Positions 19,991-33,100 of a stretch of DNA of 64,000 nt are shown piece by piece (within the stretch, counting starts at the first letter, position 1; each line of letters begins with the position of its first letter). Source of the DNA: Hansfordia pulvinata. Lineage: Eukaryota > Ascomycota > Sordariomycetes > Xylariales. A model generated the notes under the pieces. That model ran no database searches, had not been told where the DNA came from, and saw nothing but the letters and a program-made list of their open reading frames with translations. The position numbers and the translations under genes are program-made. The stretch covers positions 2,790,001-2,854,000 of the forward strand of contig BJKQ01000005.1 in the NCBI GenBank assembly GCA_006538405.1. The letters run 5' to 3'.

Positions 19991-21901
19991 TATACCGGCA
20001 CCATATAGGTATATGAAGGTAATGGGGTGGCGTTGGGGTGCTCGGCGATGGCGTCGGAATAATTGCTGCGGAGGCAAACCAAACCGGCGACCTGAACAGC
20101 GCGATCGCCCGCGATGGCGGAGCGGGGCTAGTGGGAGACTGACGGACGGAGAGAGAATAGATTTGACACGAAGCTGCGTACGAGTGCGGAGGGCACTCGC
20201 TCCTCCTGCCCTTCGGCATCACTTTGCTGCAGCTTGAAGGTTGAGTACTCGTAGACAGCTGCGGAACAGGGCAAGCCAAGCCTCACTCCTCTCTCCTCAC
20301 TCAGGGCCGTACATGTAGTTAGATACTCGTAGTTACCTTATTACCTTCGTAGCAGGCACGCAGGGCTGACAACACCAACAATGGCGGGCGGAGCTGAGGG
20401 CGCCAACGCATCGTGGGTGGGGTCAGCAACGTTGCGAGGGCCTGGGCACCACGGCACGCATCTTAGGTTCCCTGCCTAAAATACCTACCTTAGGTATTAT
20501 GTCCTTGTTGCGGCGGAGCAATCGTACCAGTGCTCGCTCGTTTCAGGGAGAGTCGGGGAAGAAGAGCTGAAGACAGAGGGGATGGCAAATGAAGGGCGCC
20601 AAGTGATGAACTGCCAAGTGCCAACCCTCTACGAGCAACCTCCTCTCGTATCCATCCATCCATCCCTATCCCGGATCCGTGATCTCTTCTGTCTCCTACT
20701 TTTACTTCTCGTCTGTGGGCATCTACCATCCAATGTATAAGTAGTAGGTACCGTGGTCAGAAAAGACGGGCCCGCCCGCGCAGTCATGCTGACAGCTATG
20801 CGCAGCAGCAGGGGACAGACATGACATGGGATCCATCCATTGAGGGCCGGGGGCTCGAAAGTACCGGGCAGGGCTGCTAGGATGTCACATCAGTACTTCC
20901 ATGGCTGTACACGGGATAGCGTATGATATCTGGCAGCATCTTATCAGCACGCCGCGAGTGCTCGACGATAAGACACACGAGGTTGGTGGCCGACGACGAG
21001 CCGCCCGTAAGCACAGCCTCACCTTAACCCGGCCGCAACCAACGACAACTCCCGAGCCTAACTGAGTTGGTGATTCAAGGAGTTGGCTCATCAGCTCCGA
21101 TCCGCCGCACCGATGCCGTGGCCGCATCGTATTGTGCGTGGCGTGGTTGGCCTTCTGCTGTGACTTCTGACGAGCCCCCCCCCCCTCTCAAATGCCGGTC
21201 GACCACCGACGATCCCCACAGAGCCGGCACAACCCAACCACGCGGGGCCCGCCGCAGACACGATGCATGCGTTGCGCTGCGCTGCGCTGCGCCGCACGGC
21301 TTGTTGGAGTCGCCAAGCAACGCAAGAAGAGTCCTCGGCAGGCTCAGGTGCCCAAAATAACCCAGCAGCCAGGCGGACAGACGGACGGACAGACAGACAG
21401 ACAGACGACGCACCCCACCCCCCACGCGCCCGAGGTCAGATACCCATACCCAGGTAAGGAATATATATGGTCATGTCGCGGAGAGAGAAGATTATTAGAA
21501 GAACGGGAACACCGCCAGTTGTTCATCGCCTGGTTACCGGTTACTTACCTACTTACTGTACCTACCTTGCCCTATATACTGATATCCGTATATTGACTCA
21601 TCAATACTATTCTTCGCATTGTCCCTCGCTTCCTCCCCTCCCCTCACCGACGCCATCGCTCGCTCGCCCCCGCTCACCGGCCCGAGAGAACACACTCGCC
21701 CTCCCTGTCTCTATAGTCAGCACTCGCACACGTCTGAGAAATACGACAACCCGGACGACATCATCGGAACATCTAACAGGCCCCATCCACCAAAGCCGAG
21801 CCAGCGCGAGCGATACTCTCGTAGGAGACAACAGCAGCAAGCGAGGGAAGACACCACCTGCACGAGAGACAGAAAGAAAAGTGAGAAAAAAAAAGATCAT
21901 A

Positions 21902-22895
21902 ATGGGCAGGGCGTGCTCGGGCTGGACGGCGGCGCACCTGCTGGCCGCGCTGGGCCACTGCGCCCTGATGGCCGCCGCCGTCGCGCTGCGCGTCGTCACG
22001 CTGGTCCACGGCCAGCCCGAGTTGAGGGAGGGCGACGACGGCGACGACGACGACGCGTGGCAGGTCGACGAGGACGACAAGGGCAAGTTCTGGATGAGCG
22101 TCGGCAAGAACCACCGGGAGGACGTCCAGGAGCTGTGGCTGAGGAACGAGGAGTTCCAGATCATCGTGATAGCCTTTGTAAGCCTTTCTCTCTCTCTCTC
22201 TCTCTCTCGTCCCCATTATCTCCTACAAAACCCCCCACCCAAGCTGACCTCTCCCTCCACCACAGGCCGCAGCAACAGCCCTGACCCTGCTCCTGCTGGC
22301 CCTCGCCGTCGGCCTGCTGAGCTGGTCCTCCTCCCCCTCCTCCCTGGGCGCCAACCGGCGCCGCCACGCCGTCCTGCCCGCCGACCCGGCCCTGTCCCGC
22401 GCCCTGCGCCGCGCCGCCATCGTCGTCAGCTGCGTCGCCGCCAGCCTCGCCGCCCTCGTCGACCTCGTCCTCGTCGTCATCGCCGCCCTGGCCTCCCGCC
22501 ACTGGCTTCCCTGGGCCGCTGCCGCCGCCACCGCCGGCATTGCGTTGTAAGTTCCTGAACCCCTTCCCCCAATCTCATGAGCAACAGGAGCAAATAAAGG
22601 AAGGAAGAGGAAAAAGGAAAGAAAAAAAGAGAAGAAGAAGAGACAAAACAAAGAAAACCCCGACGCTAACCATCTGTACTGTTGCGTAGTATCACCGCCC
22701 TGCTGGTCATCTTCGTCGACGCCCAGCGCATCCGCGGCGGCTGGGCGCGCGACCACCACCACCACGCCCACGCGCCCTTGACTGCGCGCCCACCGCACCA
22801 GCAGCAACGGCGGGACCTAGAAAAGGCCGAGAGGCGCGGCGGCGAGGGAGGGGTGGACGAGGAAGACATGTCGCTGGTTGCCAACGCGAGGCACT

Positions 22896-22897
<2 letters not shown>
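21902..22897 (+). CDS. Four-helix fungal membrane protein, function unknown
   Basis: Exons 21902-22177, 22266-22546 and 22690-22897; junction phases (0 and 2) agree, giving 254 residues. Four hydrophobic helices are visible: LLAALGHCALMAAAVALRVV near the N-terminus, ALTLLLLALAVGLLSW after splice 1, IVVSCVAASLAALVDLVLVVIAAL, and the last formed across splice 2 (GIALFITALLVIFVDAQRI). The first loop is very acidic (GDDGDDDDAWQVDEDDKG) and carries a conserved-looking FWMSVGKNHREDVQELW. The C-terminal tail is His- then Arg/Glu-rich. The topology recalls small fungal tetraspan (SUR7/claudin-like or MARVEL-like) proteins, but the diagnostic motifs are absent, so no name is given. Intron 1 starts with a TC microsatellite. 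Confidence 0.7.

Positions 22898-22931
<34 letters not shown>
22898..22931. repeat. AG microsatellite in the 3' flank
   Basis: About 17 AG dinucleotides immediately after the stop codon of the four-helix protein gene, then AAAGAGAAAG. Confidence 0.9.
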
Positions 22932-22938
<7 letters not shown>

Positions 22939-24192
22939 AGAGACGGGAAGAAAAGAGAAATGCCGGGTTGCAGTGGTAATTTGATGTGTTCTTCGCCACT
23001 GCTCAGCCAGAGTGGTTGCGCCTTGCCTACGGCGTTCGGCTCGTCGGGCCGTCAGGGAGCAAATGTGGGCGTTGTGCGAGGATGAAAAGATCCAATACCT
23101 GGACCGTAATCGGTGCCGTCATGGCGTCTGCGCGGTGGCATCCGCAATGCTTGTTTTAATCAACTATGGTAATGACTAATGGAGATATCTTCTCGATAAC
23201 GGCCACTACCTGGGACATCCGCACATTGGTATCATGCACTCCCCGTCATATACTAAGTATCGGGCCAGAAGAACCCCAGCAGACTCCTCAAGTCTATCGC
23301 GTCAAGGATTGCCCCTATCAAGAAATCACGCCCAGTCATCACAATCAAATGAACTTGGATGGTATTTACATCGCGCTATCGGTCTAGGCCAGCCGTCCTG
23401 GCGGCAGATGCGCTCGTCCACCACTGGCAAACCAACAACTCGAGGGCTTCTAACTTTTGGCCCGCAAAGGTCCTTCTAGAGCTCAGCTTGCTCGCAAATA
23501 GTGCTCGTCCACGAGTATCCAAAATACCCGGAATGGGGCTTGGTGAGCGGCAGCTCCGCCACTTATATACGTCAGGGCAACGCTGTGGTGCAGCCCACCA
23601 GGTGCGCCATCCGCCTCACTCGTTGACTGCTCGTGTTTGTGCGTCGATCCTGAACTTCTGCCCACCAAGCTTCCTGCAGGAGAGTCCGCTCGCGGACCAT
23701 GCTAACCGACGGCAGAAACGCAGCACACCGAGAGTGCAAATATCAGAGCAGCCCGTATTTGACAAAAGGAAACAATGTTTGGTGATGTAAAGCAGCTCCT
23801 GCGCGAAAAGCCCGAGGCGACATGCAAGATGCCTCCCAGTATTACCTTGCTCCTGGGCTGGGCCTGTCTCAACGCGCCGATGCCTGCCGATCATGTCGAA
23901 TCTCCAGAAAGAGAAAAAGAAAAAAGTAGCCGAAGCTGGGGTATCGCATCTGAATGGGATTCCACTGATCCGCGGTGATGGTTGAAATACACAGGCCTAC
24001 GGCAAGTGCCCCAGGCCTTTCCGAGTCGGTGCGTGGCTGGCTTCCAGTGCAGCTGCTGATGGCCGGTATATAGTATTAAACAGTACATTTTGAACCAATG
24101 ATGAGGTAGGTTATCGCCGCCAACGCCTTCCGCTATGATAGCACATGATTGCGATGAAAGTCGAAAGCTGTCGAGGGTGGTGGCCTGGGTGC
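22932..24192. other. Intergenic, convergent 3' flanks
   Basis: No gene seen in 1.26 kb between two convergent genes. Short frames on both strands lack any recognisable content. Confidence 0.5.
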
Positions 24193-25769
24193 TCAGAGAG
24201 TCACGTCGAGAACGAGGCTCACATCCTGGACATCCGACCCGGCCAAGTCCTCCAGAACGGGTATCAGGTCCAGGAGTTCGTTGTCGTGGGCGTCTGAAAA
24301 CCAGCTGCTGATGGGCACAGCATGTTGAGGGTGGAAGATGTAAGAAGTAGGAGAGTTGTCGATGATGATCGTGTCTTTCAGGTCGCGGCCTATTTGGGAC
24401 AAGTCCTTGACGTAGTTGCCTTGGTGGTTGTAGCAGCTCTCGCGGAACAGACGGTGATGGACGACGTTGTGAATGTCCAGTTGGTCCAGGAGAGGGTCGC
24501 CGTACTGGTGCGCAAGTCAGCAAGGTGGGCTCCTCGCAAGTGCTTGGGGTGGAGACGTACCTTGGAAACGGAGGCAGTGAAGACGACAACTTCATAAAGC
24601 TCGCCAACGCGTTTCATGAATTGGTCCACACCGGGACGCTTGATTACGTATACGTTGTGGTAGTTGCCCTCGATCTCTACCGGTATTGTGAAGTCGGCCT
24701 GGTGTAGGATCTGCAAGATTCATGTCAGTAAGAACGTCTTGCTGGTCAATGTGTCTCAGGTCCCGTACCTTGAAGGAACTGTGAACCAGTGTCTCGTCCA
24801 GGTCCAGGACAAGACATTTCCTGCCCTTCAGCCGGTTCTCGATAGGAGGCAGGAGGTGCTTCTGAGACTCGCTCTGGTCGGAGATGGCCGATTGGTGGTC
24901 CTGGAGGGCTGGCGGCGGACTGGCGACGGGCAAGGGACCTGACGGCGGCGGTGGGATCGGTTGCGACTGCTGCTCCTCGACTTGTCTGTTTACCGCGGGG
25001 ACTGGCGCGTCGACGTCAGGCATCGTGACATCGCCTTCGACGTCCTTTGTGGTTGCGATACCCACTGGAGCGTCTTGCTCCCGGGACTCGGCCAAGGGCG
25101 CATCCACTGTGACGCTTGGTCCGGATGTGCCAACCAAGGTCGTCTGCTTCGAGCCACTGTCGCGGTCGCCAGCGCGGGGTTCCTCGTGTGTGGCAGATGA
25201 GATGCGGTTTCCTCGCGAAGAATCGTCATTGGGCGCAGGCCGCGAGAGATGAGAGTCTCTCTCCTTCTCGTGCACTTGATTTTTGCTGGCCGTGGTTTGT
25301 TCGGACGGTGTGGCAGTTCTCCGGCTGGAAGTCAGCGGCCGTTCGGGAATCCTTTCCAGCTTATGCGATGGAAGGGGGTCCTCTCCCCCTTCAAGTGTGT
25401 TTGCATTGTCGGGAACGCCACAGCACCCAAGAAAAGAGAGGAAGCCGCCCTTCTTGCGCCGGGGTTGCGCGCCAGCTGGCGAGTTGGGTTGCGGTGTGGC
25501 GGATGAGCCCGGAGGGGCGGGGGCGGCAGAGTGGCTGCTGGAAACGCTGCCATTTCGGCGCCGACCGCGTCTGCTAGAGTTCGATTTCTTGGAGCGCCCA
25601 CCAATGCTGTCGCGACGTTCGTCGGCCGTGGAGCCGCCGGAGGAGAACGCGCCGTTGTTTGCCGCCGATGAATGAACTTGCTGCGAGGACGACCGCGAAG
25701 GGACATTGAGTATCCCGCGGCCTCCGGTTCCCTGCTCTGGCTGCGATCTGTCCTCGGTCCCCGAGACAT
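24193..25769 (-). CDS. PSR1/PSR2-like FCP/NIF-domain protein phosphatase, start separated by a frame break
   Basis: Exons 25769-24769, 24710-24561 and 24504-24193 with 58- and 56-bp introns, both phase 0; about 487 residues. The catalytic domain begins [16 protein letters not shown], the DxDxT/V aspartyl-phosphatase motif. It continues with [32 protein letters not shown] and [22 protein letters not shown], the standard HAD/NIF sequence of the SCP/Psr1/Nem1 group. The N-terminal half is Ser-rich with [12 protein letters not shown] and [12 protein letters not shown], as in fungal Psr1 homologues, where the vicinal Cys may be palmitoylated for plasma-membrane anchoring. Psr phosphatases act with Whi2 in the general stress and sodium response in yeast. 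The ATG at 25769 is one base out of frame; adding one C to the C4 run at 25759-25762 (G on the coding strand) fixes it. Confidence 0.85.
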
Positions 25770-27100
25770 GTTGTTCTTGTGGGATGAATGCGAGGCGGAG
25801 GCGGTTTATGTGTGGCAGGAAGGCTGTGCTGCTGACTGCGGTACAATTAGAACACTGCGAAAAGAGACACGCGCAAACGGGCAGGCTCGCGCGCAATTGT
25901 GACGAGGCGCAAGATTGAGGCACGCCAGACTGTGGCAAAGCGAAGAAGGGTGCGAACAGGAACTCGAGGGACGGCTGGCAACTTCCGGAGATGCACGTGC
26001 GCAGCCGCAGAGCTTGGTGGCAGCAGAGCGGTCTGAGCTGAGGCCAAGGGCGGGTCAAGTTGGCGCGAAAGGGAATTTGTGGAGTGGCAGTACAGGGTCG
26101 GGCAGCGCGACGGGATGATTGACATGAAGGGGAGTTAAAGTGGCAGAGGCACATGCGAATAGCCACGACGTGAGGCCACTGGGAAAAAGGAGGAGAGGAG
26201 CTCACGAGCCAGTACGCGGGACAATGCGCGGCCAGTGTGCACCACAGGGAAGAGGGAGACAAGGCGGGCACGGTCCCAGTGGCGAAGAACGAGGAAGGCA
26301 GACGGGAGGGGGCCCAGCAGAGTGAAGCGGTGATTGTCGTCACGTACGTACCTTGTTTGCAGCACGGGCTGCAAGGTCGGCCTGGTCGCGGGCAGCCTCG
26401 TCGTAGTTGGCGACCGCCCAGTCCTCGGTTGGGCGGCGGGCGGGTTGGGTGAGTTTCGCTGGGGGTGGTCGGCTGTCGTCGAGTTGAAGACGGACGGGCG
26501 AGACAAGGCGGACTCGAGTGTCAGAGGGGAAAGGGGGATGGAGGGAGCTGGCGAGCGATTGAGCCGAGAGCAGAGAGAGGGTCTCCGCGTCTACCGGAAC
26601 GAGACGCCGGGTAGGTGGGCAGAGATGGGATGGGCGGGAGTGAAGGTTGGGTAAGGTAAGGGGGTGGGAGAGGGCGTTGCGGCGTGACAAACACGGGTGG
26701 TGAGAAGACGGGAGGTCGGTCGGCACGGGCGAAGCGAAGTACTCGTGGACAGGACGGGAACGAGCAGAGAGGCGCAGAGTACTCGTACGGCGAGGCAGCA
26801 CGCACGCACGCACACACGGGACGGCACAGACTGGCGGGCAGCACAGAACAGAACAGAACAGAACAGGACGAGCAGGACTGGGCAAGGATGCGACCAACGC
26901 GCGCCAACCCAAATGAACCGGGGTCCGGACAGCGGGTACGAGTACAGGTTGATGAGAGGACGACGGGGCAAGAGACTCGCTCGTGGGCAGCAGCGCGAGC
27001 ACTCGAGGCAACGAAACGGCCAGCTTTGGGGGGAGCTTGGCTTGGGGACGGCTGGGGAGCTGGGCAGAGAGGCTGGCTCTCATCAGGGTTTGGTTTGGCT
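25770..27100 (-). promoter_or_regulatory. Probable 5' leader with intron, and promoter, of the PSR1-like gene
   Basis: On the minus strand a good donor (GTACGTACG, 26351-26342) and pyrimidine-rich acceptors (TCTCTTTTCGCAG near 25858) suggest a leader intron. The exon upstream of the donor is coding-like but has no ATG within 350 bases. The region also contains an ACAGA tandem at 26843-26866. Inference from splice signals only. Confidence 0.35.
26843..26866. repeat. ACAGA pentanucleotide tandem
   Basis: Four and a half copies of CAGAA/ACAGA in the leader/promoter region of the PSR1-like gene. Confidence 0.85.
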
Positions 27101-30100
27101 TGGTGGTGGTACGAGTACTCCAGTCGTGGGCAGTGGTGGTCGAAGCTGGAGCGGTTGGTGTCCACGGTGGTGGCGGGTGATAGTGGAGGGGATGAGGCCG
27201 GAAAGGGCGCGACTGGAGCTGGAGCCCCGGGTGCCCGGCCAGGGGCGAGTGCCCGCCGGGCTCTCAGCGGTCGACGGTACTCAGGTACATACTCGTACTC
27301 CAGGTAGGTACGTACCTGCATGCAGCCGGCGCCACTGGAGCCCTCCAGCCCAATCTGCCGCAGCAGCGCTCCACGAATGGCTGGGGTTCAAGCCCCGCGT
27401 GGAGGAAGCCTCAGGGCCTGGCCGGATGGGAAATACACGTGTTCGAAGTATTTCCCCTATGGCAGGTAGGTACCCTGACTCGACGCAACAGCCCGGCCAG
27501 AGCGCCGTAGATAGTGGGGACTGCTGATGCGGCCTCGAGTCCCATCGACCAAACGCGGGCTCGCAATGTACCTAATGTACCCTACTCGCCGCCCTCCGCC
27601 AGCTTGCCACATGAGCTATTCCTCAGCGCCGTGTTCCCACAGAGATCCTTCTCTGGTGATACCCCGTTCTGAAGGTATCTGCCTACCCACGCGCTCCACG
27701 CTGGACAGCTTTGGTGTGCCTGAAGATGGAGAGACGGGCGCGCGGGTGGGGACCCCTTTTGGTCATGGCGAAATTGGGACTGCCAGGACGGCCCCCCCAA
27801 GTGGGAACCTGCTAGAGGATTGGCTGCGGGCTCTTGACCCCAACCTGCAAGTTGACGCCTTGTCGGGGGCGGCCAGCACGGATGAATTGATGTGCCTGTG
27901 TACGAGTACTTGCACCATCATGATTGCTGTTGTACTCAACCATGTTCTACTCGTGCCCGTGGGCAAGCCCAATCTCCAATTCAAAGCTGCAGAGGCTCCT
28001 CAGCGTTCGTGCGCCGGAGAAGCCTTTCTGGTAGCTTTCTGATGCCCATCGATTCAATGGGACGCTGAGCCCTGGATATGAATGTGGCAGAGCTATGACT
28101 TCCCATCTTGTATCTCACACACACATCCATTGGACTCTGCGATCCCCACGACAAAGACCACGCCCACTAAGTGCCTTTCTCCAAGATGCAGAATGGCGGT
28201 TGGCCTTCATCACCATCTGAGGTACCCAGCACCTTCCAGAACCCCGGTCTGCTCATGTAGATCTCCAGTCCCACGCCCATGCTCGAGATACGTAGGTACC
28301 TACTGTCGAAACCGGTTAGCCCCCAGATGCCCCCGAGCGCGGTGCTGGCAAGCGCAAGCGGGACGCACCTACCACCTCCTCGAGCCCATCCCGTCGTCTG
28401 CTCGCGCCGGTCCGAGTCCCCCTGCTTCAGCCTCCAGCCGCCTCTATTTGTAGACATCAGACTTCCAAGCTGCTTGCTGATGCCTGGACATTCCACTGTT
28501 CAGCCTGTTCAGCGAAGAGCTATTAGGCAATGTATTGGCCCTCCCTCATGATAGTTGACAAATCCCCCAAGCTTGCCATTCACACGTGAGAGATACCTGG
28601 CGATGGCTGCTATCGACTTCCATGTACTCGTACGAGTACTCGAGGTATGTATACAAAGTGCACGTTCAGCGCTTACGAGTACTCGTAGGCCACTGGCGGT
28701 GCTTGCAGCGCTTCTGGCGATACGTACCCGTTTTACAAGGACGATCTTCACGCATGGGTGCTCATGCTCGTGCGAGCACTCATGGGCATTCTGGATATGG
28801 AAAGCAAGAACTGCATGCTGGGTGGCTGGGTACAAACCCGCCGGTGAGGGGTATCGTATCTGTTCGTTCAGCCCACGGCTAGCATTGTACTCCGTACGAG
28901 TAGGAGTCTCTTCCAAATGTGTCCATCGCTATTGAGCGCTCACAAAATACCTTTCACGGACAAGATTTGTATCAAATCAGCACTCGTTAAAAGACTTTTC
29001 TCTCTGTTCTCGACACACCATGACCCATTGGAAGGCAATGCGACGCCGCATTTCCAGGCCTATTGCTGAGAAGAAAGGCATACTTGGTCGAATCCTCACG
29101 CAAGTGCAACGCCGCGGCGGCGAAGGTACTCGTACCGCGCGTCCAGTGACCAGACGTGCCACACAAGAGAGGCCGTGAGCGCATTCCACCATAAGCTGCA
29201 AGTTCCTTCAAGATAGTAGAGCGGCCTCAGAGTGAGGAGAATGACACGGGTCCGGGAAAGGATCACTCGTCCCTTAAGATGGACGGACAGCGGATTCGAG
29301 TTGGGTCCCCCGGCGGCCTAAACAACTGGGTCTTGCTTATGGGGAGGGGGGTCGGCTGGGTAGCTGGCACTGAGTTAACGAGTCTCGAGGCTGCGACAAC
29401 CAACAGCCACCACTCTATCTCTTCAGGTTTTCGTGCAGGACCGTCAAAGACTTTCCAGGTCGCTTGTCTTTTGGAAGGCATTCGGAAGGCATGCGAAGAG
29501 TCGAGGACTTCTATCATCCCCTCTTGCAAACTTCCAAGGCAGGGTCCTGCAAGGGGCGCGAGCCCTATTCCGCCAGGTAGGTTGATGGCAGCTACGGAGC
29601 ATTCCCACGGCAAGGAGCGCAACCCCAAGCGTGCGTGCAGTGGACTCGTACAGGGTACCTCTTGTAGGTCAAGGTGGCATTGCGATGCACGTACCCTTTT
29701 CGACCCTGCGCCGGCTCTGGGTAAGCTTATGATTTGCTTGAAAGGGGATCTGGGCAAGCGCCGGAGGCTGAATCGCTGTCCAAGCGAGATTGATCTAGGC
29801 CTGGGCCAGTGGGAAATGAGCAATCCGGCAGAAATGGGTCCCATCCGAGAGCTAGGGTCAGCGTCAATTTATTAGTCCAAGCCGGGGTCGTCCCAGATGC
29901 CCGTACCCAGACACGCCAGAGTGCCCTACTCGTGGGCAGCGTGGCAGCAAAAAAGGCCAGCACATCAAGCCCCGTTGCCCCGGACCACCTTGATCAATAG
30001 TGCCGAGATGAGTTGATCAAGAAAAACCAGCATGTACCTGTACCCGCATCCCGGCGCACGAGAACCCTGGATAGATGTGGCTTGGATTGATCGGGTGCTT

Positions 30101-33100
30101 GGTACAAGTTGCGGACGGCCCTCGATCGCCGCCTTCAAGGTCGACGTCCAACAGAGTCAGCCGCTGGCGCGTCTCCTTTCTACGATACTTGCTGTGGTGC
30201 TGTGCAACGACAAGAGCCTTGCAGAGAGGAACAAGCTGCTCGGTCGTCTAGCATCTCGATGAATGAGTTGCATGAGCTGGGGCAGACAGAAATAGCTTAC
30301 GGGCGCCGAGACTCGTGCGACCCGCCCGTATCCGTACAAGTTGGCCAGCCGCTGGCTTGCCATCAGAGTCCAGGATAAGGCTGCATCAGGCAGGTCCACG
30401 GAGGGCTCCTATGGTGTGCAGTTCTCGAGTGTCGGGTCCAATCTCTTGTATGTAACGTGAAGCCCGATGAGTGCCTCGTACCGAATCAGCCCATGGCCAT
30501 CCAAGCCGACTTATTGCGAAGTTGAATGGCCCATCAGCAATTACTACAGCTCCTTGGCACAAGCTGTCCTGTACAGAAGCTTGATGTAAAAACAACTTGC
30601 TTGGTATCGGTACTGGTCTCCCGCATGGATTTCCCACTGCCAGCACTGCTCGTAAGTACTCTTACTCGCCCTTATAGATGGAGTGCTTGCCACCCACCCA
30701 CCCTTGTTGACGAGTGATGGGTTGTGGATGGGCGGATAGCCCAAAGCCCGGTCGATAGTAGCCGCTGGCGCTAGGCCAGGCTTTGTGTTAGCATCGCCAG
30801 TGTCGGTGGGCGTTTGCGGGCGGCTTCAAGTCCTGTTGGCAGGCCTGGCGTTCTACCAGTGCCACTCCAGACTCTTGGTGTGCTTGCTTCAATAGTCCCC
30901 TTGTCGCCAAGTCCTGCTCGGCAGCCCTCACCCCACACAGCGACCAGGCCCGTCTTGCCCGTCCGGCTGCCGCACGCACCCTCACCCTGCCCCACCCGTG
31001 TACGGCGCACTCATCAGCGACGGACAAACCCCCATTCAAGAAACCTTCAGATCGATGGGACGGACAGATCCTTCTTCTGGCTATCTGTCACGGAGTATGA
31101 GTTCATACTTGTAGAGCAATCTGCCATCATGCTCTACTTGTAGTGTCAGATCACCCACGTTGCGCTGGCCTGCCGTACCTGCCACTTCACGTGCAGTCGT
31201 ACCAGTCACAGCGACGTACTTGTAGTTAGCGTGAACGGTGCTTTTTCCCGCCCACGACTTGAAGCAACAAGCGTTCCTCACCGTTTGACCGATTGGCAAC
31301 GGGCAGATGTAGAATCAGTGCCCAAATGAAAGCTGAAGATTGACGCTAACAAGCCGTTGGGCTTTGACCAACAACCGCATGAGTATGAGAGTATCGATAG
31401 GCTGGCCGACTTTCGTTGGTTTCGAGTTGCAAATCAACAATCCGCCGAAAAATAGTGACGACGAGCCCCATGGAAGCAGAGCTGCCCAATAAGCGTACCA
31501 GGTGACAGGAGTTGTCTCTAACTTCCGACCTGTTCATCCTGCATATTGGCGCTGCGATACAGTCAGGCGCTGGGTCTTCAGAGGGTTCAAATGCAGATGA
31601 GACAAGCCGGGCATGGCAAACACCAGATTTGCCGGCCCTGCCAGGGTACGGATCTCGTGACGGGCGGTGGTTAATTGTGCGCGGTTGGCATGTGGCAGCA
31701 TGCGAGTCCCGAGTCCGCAGTTGATCAGGTGAAGCGGGCAGCCGACCCAGTAGCGAGTGGATGAGCGAGACTTGAGCCCCATCCACTGCCGGTGCTGCGC
31801 TTGCTCATTGGCCTTGTTACCGCCTGTCGTAGTCTGTGAGATCGCGGCGTGGGGCGCTATGCATTGGGGATCACCAATGGAAGCTGCATCGCCACCCCGG
31901 ATTGCTTCAGCAGAGGCTCAGACCAAATCTGCGGGCGGCTTATTGCACGTCGCATGCGGGCGAACTGACCCCGACTCGTTGCCACGGGGGACATTTCCCA
32001 GGCTTGGTTTTCCATCTCGAGATCCCTTTCTGAGGCCCGCGCGCCAAAAGTTGCAGTGCGGGTGGGAGTGAAGTGTGGGAAGGGGCCGGATAGGTGGACA
32101 GATGCCTTTGCAGGGCTGACGTTCGTTTGCGGGCAGCTCGTGGGCCCTCTGGGCGAGTCATGTGCCAGCATGCGAGATCTGACTCGGACTGGCGACGTTT
32201 CTGGGGCCGATGTGTGAGGGCCATGACTTGGAACATTCCTGGACTCGCGTTGCCACCCACTGCCACCTCGCAGCGCACGCGGGGGCAGGTCGCAGGCATG
32301 GCTCGGCTCGAGACCTGTGGGCGGAGGTGTGGGCGGAGGTGCACGGCTTCCATGGTCTGGGGAACCTGGCACAGGGTGGAAATCTTCCCCAGGCTGCATG
32401 GGTGGGCTTTCCACCCTTGCCACTAGACCTGAGCAGGCACTGCAGGCGAGTCCGCTGCCCGGCATTGCCAGGTGGGGCAGGCCGCGGCCAAGTGTCAGAC
32501 AGGCGCGACAGGCCAGACTACCTACCTACGAGTACGTACAGATATCACTCGTACCTGTACGCGCAAGGTCGGGCACCTTCGCCCTGCTTGGTGGCCGTGC
32601 TGCTTTACCCGACGTGAGAAGAACCTCCCGTCCCTTCAGGGCGTAGATACGAGTACCTACGCAGGCCTCTGCAGCGCTGGACCTCGCTGTTCGCCTGGAT
32701 GTCCAGCAGGCGAGGTCCATCCAGTGATAGGTACCCGACCTAAGGTACCTATCCACCTCTACCACCGGAGCTCCAGCCAGCGGAGGCTCGGTCGCGTCAC
32801 TGTGGAGCGGCACGCCGCGGTCGGCTTGAACCTCGGGCCGCCCGCTACGCTGCCAGCCCACCTCCACCAATTGTCACATGCTTCCTCTGTCGCGCTGCTG
32901 GTGGCTCAGCATCCTGCTCGAGATTCCGACCACATTCCGTACTGGGTTGACCTACTGGGTAGGTACGGTTGATGCTTCAGTTGAGCTTCTACGACCTGCA
33001 TCAGCTTGTCTACCGCAGTCCACCCCGGCTCTTTCAGTTGATACAGTTCCTGTAACATCATCGTGCTTTCACTTCAGCCTCGTCGTCAGCGACAGCCACT

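Larger units (their letters stand above)
18783..21901. other. Intergenic spacer of 3.1 kb
   Basis: No gene supported. It contains the CT/GT microsatellite, a possible transposon remnant (19680-19990), a GAGTACTCGTA copy (20243-20253) and a CCTAAAATACCTACCTTAGG region (about 20475-20495). It also has GCGCTGCGCTGCGCTGCGC (about 21274-21292) and an ACGGACAGACAGACAGAC tandem (about 21382-21405) before the next gene's promoter. Confidence 0.5.

Noticed and set aside
29279..29875. A 198-codon plus-strand open frame in the gene desert
   Set aside because: No recognisable sequence and an equal-length frame on the opposite strand; not supported as a gene.
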